In this document: positions 1 to 9,429 of the stretch, piece after piece
Layout: the number at the start of each line of letters is the position of its first letter
How positions within the stretch are numbered: position 1 is the first letter of the stretch
Assembly (NCBI GenBank): GCA_947179485.1
Contig: OX359250.1
Coordinates: 8,227,873 to 8,291,872 of the forward strand
Reading direction: 5' to 3'
Length of the DNA stretch: 64,000 nt
From: Allacma fusca
Lineage: Eukaryota; Arthropoda; Collembola; Symphypleona; Sminthuridae
Made by a program: the position numbers and the translations under genes
Notes under the pieces: model-generated
Database searches by the model: none
What the model was told of the DNA's origin: nothing
What the model saw: the letters and a program-made list of their open reading frames with translations, nothing else

Positions 1-345
1 GGGATGATGTGTGTGTGTGTGTAACTATGTATGTATGTATAGAAGGGGATAGGGGTGTTGGGGACTCAAGCTTGGAGTGAGAGATGATAATAAAGTATGA
101 GAGGGTTATAATATAATTTAGAGACTGTAATATTTTACTAATTGTGAGTTAAGAGATAAATCAGAACTGAGGATTGAACTGAGGTTCAATCCTTATATGT
201 ATACGTATGTTTACATTACTCATTATTATAATAATAACATTCTGTACTTGTTTCTTATGTATTGCATTCCTTAATCATTGCATAATGGTGAGAGAGTCTT
301 CACATGCTCTCTCTCTCTACTGTGTATATGTACATGCGCGTAACA
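1..345 (-). repeat. 3' LTR of the Gypsy element (clipped by window edge)
   Basis: Direct copy of 8730-9072, ending at TAACA (341-345). It contains GT and ATGT microsatellite tracts near position 1 and a CT run at about 305-319 that is one CT unit longer than in the other LTR. The first 17 bp of the LTR are missing because the window starts inside it. Confidence 0.92.
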
Positions 346-1768
346 TGCGGGGGGTTTGGAAGAAGCAAGCTCCGTCTTGCTCGCGGGCCTCAATATGGTT
401 TTTCGTGCCTTTGCTTCTCTTGACTCCCTTGCTGTGTCGTCACGCAGCGGGCCGTTCAAATTGGTTCCTCGTGTCGTCTTCATACTTTTTCCTTCTTCTG
501 AACAATTCATAGTTTCATACCTTGTGCTTCACATAATTCATAAACTATCTACCCTATTTACTTCGAAATTTCACGAATCGTTTATCCTAATGTGTTATAT
601 ACATACCGGGTGGTCAAAAAATTTTGGACCCCAAAATATTCAAGTAATGAGTGTTGCAACTGTACAAATAGTGTTGGATTATGCTAAATTCATCTCAAGA
701 TTGGACTTTCATCTCAGATAAGTTTCATTGTATCCATTTCTTAAATTATTATAATTAAATATTATTGTTACATGTTATGTAAATGTTTAGTCATATTTTA
801 TGTGTGGTACAGAGTAAAAATAAGTGAACTATATATTAAAAAGACAAATATTTTTGTGTTGTTTTCAGGAACCACGGGGATGTGGAGGGTGAATGAAAAT
901 CGTCACAAGGTGATCAGTCTTGGTCGGAAAATCGAAAATGGGAAATTGTGTATGGCCATACGGGAGGGTTAACAATTATCGTTCCTTTTACATTTTGTAT
1001 ATTATATTATCATGTTATAATTATTAATGGAAACTAGATATGACTTAAGGATATATAAGTATTATGATGTGAAAAATGATTACAAACGTACGAATGTATT
1101 GTAATATAAACCTTAATATTAATACGTGTTATCCTATATATTTTCAGAATCCGGTGTCTGGAATTCTGGGGTGAGGTGCTATCAGCGCTCAACTGATAAT
1201 TAATCCAACTCATCGTGTTTCTTGTTGGCTTCGCTGGAGCAACACTGCATGGTATATTGTAAGTGTGTAAATAAACTAAAATAAATAAGAAAACAAATAT
1301 TAGAATCATGTTTGGATTACTAGGACTATATATAGTATGGTGTAGGCTACATAGGTATCTGATAATAGGCATGTTAAAGGTTGCAGATGTGTGTATATGT
1401 AAGTAATTAATTAATTATTTCGAAAACTAATGTATCTTTTCAACGTGAGTCCATACAGGAAGAAAACATCGAAGCCATCTTTAGGAAAACAACTTCAAGA
1501 TAGAAGACCTCAAAGAGATTTTAGTTGTGAACTGGCCCAATGTGAGCCAGTAGGCTAGGGATTATGGGTGTGGAGTGGACTGTTCACCCATCTCTGCATC
1601 CTGGTTAACCTGGGCGCGTAGGTGTGACTTTTTAGGGGGTTTTTATCTGAAACTACTTTACTAGTGTCGTTAGTACTACAGATTACTTTACAAAACTCAG
1701 TTAGTGTCACACATGGGGAAAGTTAACCGAGGCTGTTCTTGGTCAGGACTGAGACAGAACTAATATAT
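346..1768. other. Non-coding segment between 3' LTR and pol
   Basis: No credible protein is found on either strand; the short ORFs here have no recognisable domain. On the strand antisense to pol there are acceptor-like sites TTTTCAG at about 862-868 and 1141-1147, and CATACAG ending near 1459. Each is followed by a comparatively GC-richer block (869-970, 1148-1250, 1460-1650), and a GTATAT donor-like site follows the second. No purine-rich tract lies on the element strand next to the LTR: the element strand there is C-rich (plus strand GCGGGGGG at 347-354). It could be an untranslated 3' region, a captured fragment, or an insertion. Confidence 0.5.
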
Positions 1769-3700
1769 TTAAGAAACTAGGGAAAAATTAAACAGATTCT
1801 CAACGGTTTTGATGTGGGCTCTCGTGGACCGCCTGAATTCGGAGTCAACTCGGGTGTCAAGATCAGAACCAAGCATTCGTTGTGTGTCCTCCTGTAGTAA
1901 TTGGTGTTGATTTCGTCGTTTTCTTTTAGTAGGTATCTCTACTTCCATCTGTGGTTTCATTAGTGCGTCTCTGTAGGATTGTGTTCGCGTTTGTTCAACC
2001 TGTACCATCTGTTGTTGTGGTATAACCTTAGTGTTTTTGTCAATGGGAGTCCTCACCTGAGTAGTCGGTAACTTGGTATCCGTCTGTGGGAACGGAGAGG
2101 TGAACGTTTGAGGAACCTCGGGTTCTAGATAAGGCATTTCCTGATCCTCGGGCAAATCTGTATTGGCTGGCTCGAATATTTCTGTATCATGGTGTTGTAG
2201 TATTTCTGGATTTAGTGGTTCCGTTAAAAATGTTTTTTCCGTAAAACACGAAAGTCGTTGATAGTAGGGCTTCAACCTACTCACATGGATTGTATAAGTC
2301 CGTAGTTGGTCTCCTTCCCTAGCACGAATGGTATAGTTAACTGGAGAATTTTTTTCAATAACTGCAAATGGTCCTTTGTATCTGGGGAGTAGTTTCGTAC
2401 TTACTCCTGCTTGTATAGTTCGTGATTCAATAAGAACTAGGTCACCGATATTGAATTCCACTATCCTCTTTGATTTATTAACTCTCTCGGCGTATTTATT
2501 TCGTTGAATTTCAATGATTTCTTTAGCTCTCTTCCAGTTTCGAGCTATGTCCGCGACAGTTATGTCTTGTATATCCGTTAGCGGCATTGTATTTGTTATG
2601 GGGTCTCGTGCATTGTACCCATGCAAAAGAAAAAATGGTGTGTAACCGTGGGATGTTTGTATCGTTGTATTAATGCTATATACTAGGGATGGTACTGCTT
2701 TGGTCCAATCTCCTCTGGTATCCTGTTGGTACATTGCTATAGAATCACCTAGTGTCTGGTGAGCTCTTTCGATAGCCCCTTGTGTTTGGGGTCTGAATGC
2801 TGTAGAATAGGCCATTTCGAATGAAAATACTTTAGAGAGTTCCTGCATTACTTGATTTTTGAACTCGGTTCCTAAATCTGATTGAATTATTTCTGGCATT
2901 GAATAATTCGTCATTATCTTGTTCATGATGAATACGGCTATTGTTTTTGCGTCATTTTGAGTAACTACTTCGGCTATTAGGAATTTAGTTAAATAACATA
3001 TCGCTGTTATTATATATCGCGGTCGTCCTTCGTGGTTAGTTAGTGGTCCTTGTACGTCAATCTGAATCCTTTGGAAAGGTTGCGTCGGAACTGGAATGAA
3101 TTGAAATTCTCCGGCCTCTTTCTGCCTTGGTGCCTTCCTTTTTTGGCAGATTTCACATGTTCTGACGTAATTTCGAATGTCTTTCATCATGGTACTCCAA
3201 TAGAAATTTTCTTGTATTTTGTTCAGTGTTTTTGAGTAACCAAAGTGAGCTAATTCGTTGTGGTGTTGTTTCAATATGTCCGACACCAATGATCTTGGTA
3301 TAACTATACTTATTGTAGACCCTGGGAATCTCGTGAACCTGCACAGAATTTGATTTTGTATGCAGTAGGATTTTTGAAGTTGCGTGGCGGTTGGTAGGCT
3401 ATTCATAATTTCTCGGAGTTCTGGATCTTTATCCTGTTCTTCGCGGAATCTGTTATTGCTGATAGCATTTATTGCTAGGTTTGCTTCTTCATCGGTTTCT
3501 TCGAATTTTGGGTCTTCGAAGGGATTTCTTGATAGACAGTCTGCAACAAAATGAGTTTTTCCTTTCACATATTCTATTGTAATGTCATATTCCATCAGTA
3601 ATAGGTTCATTCGCTGTAGTTTCGGGGAGATATCATCTCGTGTCTTCATTAGATAACACAGTGAGTGATGATCTGTTCGTACTGTGAACGGTATTCCCAA
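1769..3700 (-). CDS. pol: Gypsy Pol, RNase H C-terminus and integrase
   Basis: Open frame of 643 residues. It starts inside the RNase H domain (VRTDHHSLCYLM) and continues into integrase. The HHCC zinc-binding motif is at about residues 143-188 (HHNELAHFGYSK, then CEICQKRK). The DDE core has Asp in IDVQGPL near 215, Asp in QSDLGTEF near 276 and Glu in AIERAHQT near 312. A basic, polar C-terminal tail follows (about 430-640) with PRYKGPF and TKRKRRNQ. The first residue of this frame is not a true start: it continues the frame at 3649-7536 after a -1 shift near 3697. Integrase would act in the nucleus, inserting the cDNA. The integrase reading frame has no internal stop. Confidence 0.9.
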   Translation of the reverse strand: MGIPFTVRTDHHSLCYLMKTRDDISPKLQRMNLLLMEYDITIEYVKGKTHFVADCLSRNPFEDPKFEETDEEANLAINAISNNRFREEQDKDPELREIMNSLPTATQLQKSYCIQNQILCRFTRFPGSTISIVIPRSLVSDILKQHHNELAHFGYSKTLNKIQENFYWSTMMKDIRNYVRTCEICQKRKAPRQKEAGEFQFIPVPTQPFQRIQIDVQGPLTNHEGRPRYIITAICYLTKFLIAEVVTQNDAKTIAVFIMNKIMTNYSMPEIIQSDLGTEFKNQVMQELSKVFSFEMAYSTAFRPQTQGAIERAHQTLGDSIAMYQQDTRGDWTKAVPSLVYSINTTIQTSHGYTPFFLLHGYNARDPITNTMPLTDIQDITVADIARNWKRAKEIIEIQRNKYAERVNKSKRIVEFNIGDLVLIESRTIQAGVSTKLLPRYKGPFAVIEKNSPVNYTIRAREGDQLRTYTIHVSRLKPYYQRLSCFTEKTFLTEPLNPEILQHHDTEIFEPANTDLPEDQEMPYLEPEVPQTFTSPFPQTDTKLPTTQVRTPIDKNTKVIPQQQMVQVEQTRTQSYRDALMKPQMEVEIPTKRKRRNQHQLLQEDTQRMLGSDLDTRVDSEFRRSTRAHIKTVENLFNFSLVS

Positions 3701-6700
3701 AGATATTCCCTGAGCTTCTGCACTCCCCAGGTGATGGCCATGAGTTCTAGGAGTCTGATGTGATAATTCTTCTCTTGTTTGTTGAGCCTTCTGCTTATAT
3801 AGATAACTGGATGTTCCTTTCCATCGTCTCCTACTTGAGCTAGATAGGCTCCGATTCCGTATGTGCTTGCATCGGAATATAAAAATGTTTTTCTAGATGG
3901 GTCATAGTGGGCCAATATAGGCTGCGTAGTTAACTGATTCTTTAAATACTCGAAACTATGCTGACATTCTGTTGTCCAGTTGAAAGTGATGTCTTTCTTG
4001 GTGAGGTCTATAATTGGAGCTGCAATCATACTATAGTTTTTTATAAATTTACGGAAAAATCCTGTCATGCCTAGGAAGGATTGTGCTCCTTGTACTGCAG
4101 TCGGAGGTTTCATGTTTTGCATGGCGATGAGGTTATCGGGATGGGGTTGAATCCCATCTGCGGTTACCGTGTAACCCAATAGACAGATTTTTTCGAATGC
4201 AAATGAACATTTACTGGGCTGGAATCGCATATTGAATTGTTGAAAGCGTGTGAATAATTTCCTTAGCTTGTCGAGGTGTTCATCTATGGTTTTTGACATA
4301 ATTAATATGTCATCCACATATGCCAGTGCAGTCTCATATTTTAAATCGCTAAGGATTAAATCTATAACCCTACAAAAATGGGAGGGGGCGCATACGGCTC
4401 CGAAAGGCATCCTCTTAAATTGGTATTGACCCTCTCTGGTTATAAATGATAATTTCTCCCGTGATTCCGGCTCGACTGGAATCTGATGAAAGCCACTAAA
4501 TAAATCCAGCGTGGAAAAATACTTGTGTCCTCTAAGTCTTCGTAGAATTTCATCAATATGAGGTAGTGGCCAATGTTGAACCTTCGTTATCTTATTGAGT
4601 GACCGTAGGTCAACAACAACTCTGGCTTTCCTGATTCCCTGGTCATTAGGTTTTTTCATTACTACAATTACTGGCGATGTGTAAGGCGAGGTTGACGGTT
4701 CGATTATATCATTTTGTAACATCTGTTGTACCTCTTCGTTTATAAGTTTGTCTTGTGTGGCCGCCGTTCGGTACGGTCGGTGGCTCACAATTTGTCCTTC
4801 TTGAGTTTCCACTTTGAAAGGTAAAACCGTACATTCACCTATTTCGCTGGGTGAGAATGCAAAAGATGACCTGAATTCTTTTAGTAGCTGTCTTATTTTC
4901 TCTTTGTCATCATTCTTGAGCGTAGGGTTGATTTTTATGGTATTGATTTCTTCATTTATTTTTGTCGAGTTGGTGCATATTGCGTTAATGCTATGTAATG
5001 ACGTAACTATTTCCGTTTCTTGAAGTTGCTCTGTAGTTCCAATTCCTAAACCGTTAGGTAATATTACATCATTGTTCCTGGGATTTGTCACCAACATTTT
5101 TGTCGACTCAGGGTTGAGTATGCAATGTGGAATCAACAGTCCGTATTGTTGATGCATTGCGTCATGAGTTTCGAAGTATGCTGCTGAGTTGAAGTTAGTT
5201 TCTGATGTAACAGAGATGTAAGCGTGAGATCTTGCAGGGATTCGCTGTGTTCCTTCGGCTCGTATAATTACTTTGGGGCTGTTTTCACATACCTTGTAAA
5301 TAGTTTGACATGATAGTTGAGTAGCTTTAGTCTGTTTGTTTGCTTTCACATTCGTTGTATCTCGCGCTGGCCTTTGGACTGGAATTCTTCTATTAATTTT
5401 CTTTCGAGTAGGATGAGTTGATGCAGGGATAAACATTTCTGATGATGCATCTGAAAGATGTTCGTAATCTGTTGATATTGCAGATTCTGTAGAGTTGACC
5501 TCTTTTGATGCTACTTGTATTCGAAAGATGGGTGATTGGTTTGATTCGGTATTTGCAGAGATTTGTGATTCTGTTTGTGTTTCGGCATTCTTGAATGAAA
5601 TTGGGAAATCACATATTTTTCTGATGTCTTCACTTAGTTCGATGAATTTGTAGATTAGGTCGCAGTACCCCATAAACTTATTGTAGATATAATTTTTTTC
5701 TGTATTGATCGTAAAACCCCCTTTGGAGTAGAGGAAATCAGTGCCAATTACGGCTTTTAATGCTAAACCTGGTGCTAATATGAATGGGTGTAAGAAAGTA
5801 CAATTATTAATGTTAATTTTGATGAGAGCCATTCCAGCGTTTTCCATCCGATTTCCGGATGCATCGATAAGCGTGGTGTTACATGGCAATTTCTTGGAGT
5901 TCGGTGGTACTAATGATGGGTTAATAAGGCTAGCTGCTGCCCCAGTGTCTATCAGACACGTTGTCCTGTTGAGTCCAATGGTGACATAAATTTTAAGGGA
6001 ACATGTAACTGAGTTGATGTAGCATTCATTTCTGTCCTTTATAATCGTGATGGAGGGAATATAAGCTGTCTTGTGGGTGGATTGGTTTAATTGTTGCTGT
6101 CGTATTCTTGTATCTGGGCTTGATTTGTTGGTGGCCCCATAAGCATAGGTAGGTTGCGCGGGGGGGACCTGGTCCGCGTTCCTGCTCCAGTTTAAAGCTG
6201 GATAATTTTGTTGGAAATTTCTGGGATTTCGCGGCGGGTACTGTCGTTGATTCTGAAACCTCATGTAGTGTCCTGGCATCGGCTGTCGGCACCTAGCGGC
6301 CTCGTGGCCTTGTCTTTGGCACCGTTGACATGCATTGAATTGTTTAGCCTGCTCCCTGCAGTCTTTGGCTCTATGCCCTTGTTTACCGCAGTAATTGCAA
6401 TTTCCAGAAAATCGTCTTTCCTCTATGCACTCTTGAGAGTGTTGCTGGTACTGTCCCGGGTCTTGTTGTTGGAATGTCACTCGTTTTTGTGGTCTGGGGC
6501 TGAACCCTTGTTGGTTCATTGCCATTACTGCTGTCTGGTTTTGCTGTTGGGCAAAGGCTTCCATTAGCGTATCCAATTTCTTTGATAGTTGGAAGACTTC
6601 TTGGTCTACTGCGGCTATCGCTGTCGGCTGCTGTCTTCTTGCTGACCTTTCCTCATATGTCTGGAGGGCTGTCAATAATTGTTTGAAGGTCGTGATTTCT

Positions 6701-7536
6701 TCTTGCCAGTTCCGTAAAAAATTGAACGCCGCATCGTCCAGTCTTCCCTTGATGTGTATTACTCCTTGCTCCTCCGGCAAGTTTTTCCATTCTTCTTTTG
6801 CAGCTGCTTTCACTCTCAATGCAAACAGGCTGGGCTTTTCACTTGGTAGTGGACACATAGATAATGCGTCCAATAATTTTCCTTGGGTATCCGGAATATC
6901 CCTCGGCATCTCCTTTACTACTGTGTCTTGGAATTGTTTATAGGTCTGATAATGATTTCCTGCCACGCTGTTATAGTGTTTTATATAATCGGATGCCGTT
7001 TTACAAGAATCTGCCAGTTGCCGCTTGGCAAATATCTTTTTTGTCTCATCTTCTTCTTGTGTATTGAGAAAAAACTCCTCGCATTTCTCGAAGAAAGTCT
7101 TTAAACTTTCAGTAGAGACTTCGGGTGGTTTCAGTGTCGGTTTTTCAAATAAAAATGTCCCGTTGGGCATCATTCTTCTGCCGGTATTCCTTGTCGCTAA
7201 TCGATTCTGCACTGGTTGGGGTGGAATAAGATGGGTTTGTTCTTCCTCAAATATATCTGGGATAGAAAATACTGAACCTACTGGGCTAATGTCGGGGCTT
7301 GGTGAATGTATAGTTGTATGTTCACTTCGGGGTTCTGGGCTAGTCTGTTGAGAATTTCTTCCTAGTATTCTGTTAATAGATTTGGGGCTGGTAGGCCTTT
7401 CGTATTCGTTTACTAACTCTGTGTAGTTTTCTCTATGCCCGGATTGTAGAAGGTTGTGGGCTACTTGTCTAATTACTCTTATATAAACGTCGACTCCTGA
7501 AAATGGGCGGTCATCCGAGGTTCTTTCTTGGGTTGA
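3649..7536 (-). CDS. gag-pol: Gypsy Gag-Pol: Gag, protease, reverse transcriptase, start of RNase H
   Basis: The frame is open from the stop at 7537-7539 to the stop at 3649; no ATG-start was fixed with confidence, and residue 1 below is the GTG at 7212. A Gag-like helical region (about 25-210) is followed by two CCHC zinc knuckles (CNYCGKQGHRAKDC near 270 and CQRCQRQGHEAARC near 292). The protease has CLIDTGAAASLI near 420. Reverse transcriptase has VVDLRSLNK near 870, STLDLFSGFHQI near 900 and the catalytic YVDD near 965. RNase H begins at YSDASTYGIGAYLAQ near 1110. The reading then leaves the conserved sequence at about 3697 and stops at 3649, while RNase H continues in the -1 frame. This is either a one-base indel (a G run is present) or an assembly error. 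The 5' end overlaps the upstream ORF by 26 nt in the +1 frame. Confidence 0.9.
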   Translation of the reverse strand, partial: STQERTSDDRPFSGVDVYIRVIRQVAHNLLQSGHRENYTELVNEYERPTSPKSINRILGRNSQQTSPEPRSEHTTIHSPSPDISPVGSVFSIPDIFEEEQTHLIPPQPVQNRLATRNTGRRMMPNGTFLFEKPTLKPPEVSTESLKTFFEKCEEFFLNTQEEDETKKIFAKRQLADSCKTASDYIKHYNSVAGNHYQTYKQFQDTVVKEMPRDIPDTQGKLLDALSMCPLPSEKPSLFALRVKAAAKEEWKNLPEEQGVIHIKGRLDDAAFNFLRNWQEEITTFKQLLTALQTYEERSARRQQPTAIAAVDQEVFQLSKKLDTLMEAFAQQQNQTAVMAMNQQGFSPRPQKRVTFQQQDPGQYQQHSQECIEERRFSGNCNYCGKQGHRAKDCREQAKQFNACQRCQRQGHEAARCRQPMPGHYMRFQNQRQYPPRNPRNFQQNYPALNWSRNADQVPPAQPTYAYGATNKSSPDTRIRQQQLNQSTHKTAYIPSITIIKDRNECYINSVTCSLKIYVTIGLNRTTCLIDTGAAASLINPSLVPPNSKKLPCNTTLIDASGNRMENAGMALIKININNCTFLHPFILAPGLALKAVIGTDFLYSKGGFTINTEKNYIYNKFMGYCDLIYKFIELSEDIRKICDFPISFKNAETQTESQISANTESNQSPIFRIQVASKEVNSTESAISTDYEHLSDASSEMFIPASTHPTRKKINRRIPVQRPARDTTNVKANKQTKATQLSCQTIYKVCENSPKVIIRAEGTQRIPARSHAYISVTSETNFNSAAYFETHDAMHQQYGLLIPHCILNPESTKMLVTNPRNNDVILPNGLGIGTTEQLQETEIVTSLHSINAICTNSTKINEEINTIKINPTLKNDDKEKIRQLLKEFRSSFAFSPSEIGECTVLPFKVETQEGQIVSHRPYRTAATQDKLINEEVQQMLQNDIIEPSTSPYTSPVIVVMKKPNDQGIRKARVVVDLRSLNKITKVQHWPLPHIDEILRRLRGHKYFSTLDLFSGFHQIPVEPESREKLSFITREGQYQFKRMPFGAVCAPSHFCRVIDLILSDLKYETALAYVDDILIMSKTIDEHLDKLRKLFTRFQQFNMRFQPSKCSFAFEKICLLGYTVTADGIQPHPDNLIAMQNMKPPTAVQGAQSFLGMTGFFRKFIKNYSMIAAPIIDLTKKDITFNWTTECQHSFEYLKNQLTTQPILAHYDPSRKTFLYSDASTYGIGAYLAQVGDDGKEHPVIYISRRLNKQEKNYHIRLLELMAITWGVQKLREYLWEYRSQYEQIITHCVI

Positions 7537-8263
7537 CTAGCTCTTGTAGTATATCTAAGTACTGTTCGTAGCGTAGCAACGTATAACCTGTACTGTCTGC
7601 TTCATCAGCCCTAGTGACGCGATCTGTGTAGTCCTCTATTAGGACTTGTAGTAGGTGCTCGGGATCTACGGGTGGATCGGGTGACGTTATGCTATTCCTA
7701 TAGTTAGGATTATTATTGGAAAAGTTATCTCTTACAGTTTCGGTGATGGTTTCCTCGTCCTCAGTTTGTATTTGTCCCTGGATTCTGTGCGGAATTGGTG
7801 TACTGCTGTGTGTGGGTTGCAGATTGTCTCTTAGTGGCGTTATTGGCCTTGAGTCATCTGTGGTACTGAAGTCCTGCGTCGAAAGTCTTATTCGTACGCT
7901 ATCGGCGTCGTCCTCACTGATACCGTTGCCCTGCCCTGGTTGGTTAATTGCAGGTGTGTTATTTCTCTGGACTTTCACTAGTACCGTGAAATCCTCCCGA
8001 TGGATCCGCTCTGGTTGTTGGTCACTGTTGGTGTATCTTTCTAGTTTGCTTTGGTAGATTTTGTGAAATCTATAGAGATGAATCGCTCGCTCCACCGAGT
8101 GATGCGGGAATGTCTCCCGAGCCGCGATTTGGTCGTCTAATGTAAATTCGATTCTGCGTGCTTCTTCGCACGTAACAAGGATATAATTAGTATCGAGATA
8201 TCTCACAAAGTCACTGCCGCGCGGAGGTTGCACGCACCGTAGTAGTTTAATGTTCTCTGACAT
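7511..8263 (-). CDS. Uncharacterised 250-residue ORF upstream of gag-pol
   Basis: ATG at 8261-8263 and stop at 7511. I recognise no family. The N-terminal half (about 1-95) is mixed charged/hydrophobic and looks folded. The middle (about 100-190) is rich in Asp, Ser, Thr, Pro and Gln and is probably disordered. The last 45 residues (from PEHLLQVLIEDYTDRV) look helical. Its end overlaps the open gag-pol frame by 26 nt in a +1 relation, so it could be a separate protein or the N-terminal part of a Gag-Pol made by +1 frameshifting. It lies between the primer binding site and gag on the same strand, so it is part of the genomic RNA of the element. Confidence 0.6.
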   Translation of the reverse strand: MSENIKLLRCVQPPRGSDFVRYLDTNYILVTCEEARRIEFTLDDQIAARETFPHHSVERAIHLYRFHKIYQSKLERYTNSDQQPERIHREDFTVLVKVQRNNTPAINQPGQGNGISEDDADSVRIRLSTQDFSTTDDSRPITPLRDNLQPTHSSTPIPHRIQGQIQTEDEETITETVRDNFSNNNPNYRNSITSPDPPVDPEHLLQVLIEDYTDRVTRADEADSTGYTLLRYEQYLDILQELVNPRKNLG

Positions 8264-8305
8264 TTAGTTCATATAGACTATCCACAAATCACTTAAAATT
8301 GTTGT

Positions 8306-8623
8306 TTACTGGCTTGTATTGTTCGTAACACTTGGAATATCTTCAGCAACTCCGAAGGTGTCGTAGTAGGTTACCACAAACTCTCGAAAACCTGTATACG
8401 TAGGTGTGATGTGGTTCTGTGCCACTATGTTCCAATAGTCACTTAAAATTGCGTCGAATTCGATGTATTTACCCAAACGTTTATGTAGGTAATTTATTGG
8501 GTTTGTAGTTGCAGGCTTCTTTGCTAGTTGTAGTTCTAGTATTTTAACGTATCTTTCGAGTTTCGCTGATAATTCTTGTTCGTCTATACCATATTTTTCG
8601 CAGAACGATAACTTAGTTGTCAT
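8306..8623 (-). CDS. Uncharacterised 105-residue ORF, first ORF of the Gypsy element
   Basis: ATG at 8621-8623, stop at 8306, about 70 nt inside the primer binding site. The predicted protein is mostly helical (LSAKLERYVKILELQLAKK near 18-36). It has no recognised domain, signal peptide or membrane segment. It is in the same frame as the 250-residue ORF but separated by 42 nt that hold two in-frame stops, so it is a separate ORF unless both stops are mutations. It may be a divided Gag N-terminus or an accessory protein. Confidence 0.55.
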   Translation of the reverse strand: MTTKLSFCEKYGIDEQELSAKLERYVKILELQLAKKPATTNPINYLHKRLGKYIEFDAILSDYWNIVAQNHITPTYTGFREFVVTYYDTFGVAEDIPSVTNNTSQ

Positions 8624-8694
8624 TTTGACATATTGTATATTTGTGAGTGTAACTTTTTCAAAATTTTAATACGGCTGGACTGATAGAAAGTCCA

Positions 8695-8712
8695 GGAACC
8701 CCAGCTCCACCA
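8695..8712 (-). promoter_or_regulatory. tRNA primer binding site
   Basis: The plus strand reads GGAACCCCAGCTCCACCA directly next to the LTR boundary TGTTA at 8713. This is what a tRNA 3' end finishing in CCA looks like, so the element strand (TGGTGGAGCT...) can pair with a tRNA whose acceptor 5' strand should read about GGAGCTG. The tRNA species is not assigned. It is immediately preceded by a 7-bp inverted repeat, CTGGACT/AGTCCAG (8675-8695). Confidence 0.85.
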
Positions 8713-9072
8713 TGTTATGAAGGGGGATGGGGATGATGTGTGTGTGTGTGTAACTATGTATGTATGTATAGAAGGGGATAGGGGTGTTGGGGACTCAAGC
8801 TTGGAGTGAGAGATGATAATAAAGTATGAGAGGGTTATAATATAATTTAGAGACTGTAATATTTTACTAATTGTGAGTTAAGAGATAAATCAGAACTGAG
8901 GATTGAACTGAGGTTCAATCCTTATATGTATACGTACGTTTACATTACTCATTATTATAATAATAACATTCTGTACTTGTTTCTTATGTATTGCATTCCT
9001 TAATCATTGCATAATGGTGAGAGAGTCTTCACATGCTCTCTCTCTACTGTGTATATGTACATGCGCGTAACA
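8713..9072 (-). repeat. 5' LTR of the Gypsy element (complete, 360 bp)
   Basis: Bounded by TGTTA (8713-8717) and TAACA (9068-9072), a 5-bp inverted repeat starting TG and ending CA. Direct repeat of 1-345 over its whole shared length. As the upstream LTR of a minus-strand element it should hold the promoter; no core promoter motif was identified with confidence. Confidence 0.93.
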
Positions 9073-9350
9073 GCATGCTTACTATGTAAACATCCCCAAA
9101 CCTCGATACAACATTTAATTGTAGATTGTTCCAAACTACAAAACTTAAGGGTCAAGCACAATTTAAGGCAAGAACATGAAACCTCAGAAAGAACTCTCGA
9201 AAATCTGTTGTGTAGCTCTAACCCAATTGTACTAAGCAACCTTTATTATGTGTCTGGACATCAGTGCTATAATTACAAAAAACCTCAAGAAATAACTGAA
9301 AAGGATACTGAAAAGAAGAAAAATTGTGACAATTTACAATTATTGTGACA
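9073..9350 (+). pseudogene. LINE 3' coding fragment
   Basis: Downstream of the LTR the plus-strand frame reads CLLCKHPQTSIQHLIVDCSK and then RTLENLLCSSNPIVLSNL. This C-x2-C-x(n)-H-x4-C arrangement is typical of the cysteine/histidine tail at the end of LINE ORF2 proteins. The N-terminal part of the frame is LTR sequence and not part of the protein. The Gypsy element may have inserted into this LINE, but the other flank is outside the window. A CATA microsatellite follows at about 9405-9425. Confidence 0.55.
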
Positions 9351-9429
9351 ATTATTGTAAAATTATAAGTGTACTTTTGTGTATGAGCAGACTCAGAAAC
9401 ACAATAAACATACATACATACATACAAAG

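Larger units (their letters stand above)
1..9072 (-). mobile_element. Gypsy-type (Ty3/Metaviridae-like) LTR retrotransposon
   Basis: Two direct repeats of about 345-360 bp flank a minus-strand coding block ordered Gag zinc knuckles, aspartic protease, reverse transcriptase, RNase H, integrase. Integrase after RNase H is the Gypsy/Ty3 order. The right LTR is bounded by TGTTA and TAACA and is followed inward by an 18-nt tRNA-complementary primer site. Over the shared length the LTRs differ by one substitution (TACGTATG versus TACGTACG) and one CT unit, so the insertion is recent. About 17 bp of the left LTR and its target duplication lie outside the window. Unusual points are two extra ORFs before gag-pol, a frame change inside RNase H, and a 1.4-kb 3' segment with no obvious polypurine tract. 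Confidence 0.93.

Noticed and set aside
207..721. ORFs across the LTR and its inner flank (207-512, 271-510, 356-721; also 9000-9239)
   Set aside because: They lie in or across LTR sequence, overlap each other on both strands and show no domain.
6026..7351. Plus-strand ORFs antisense to gag-pol (for example 6208-6567 and 7025-7351)
   Set aside because: Shadows of the minus-strand gag-pol reading frame.
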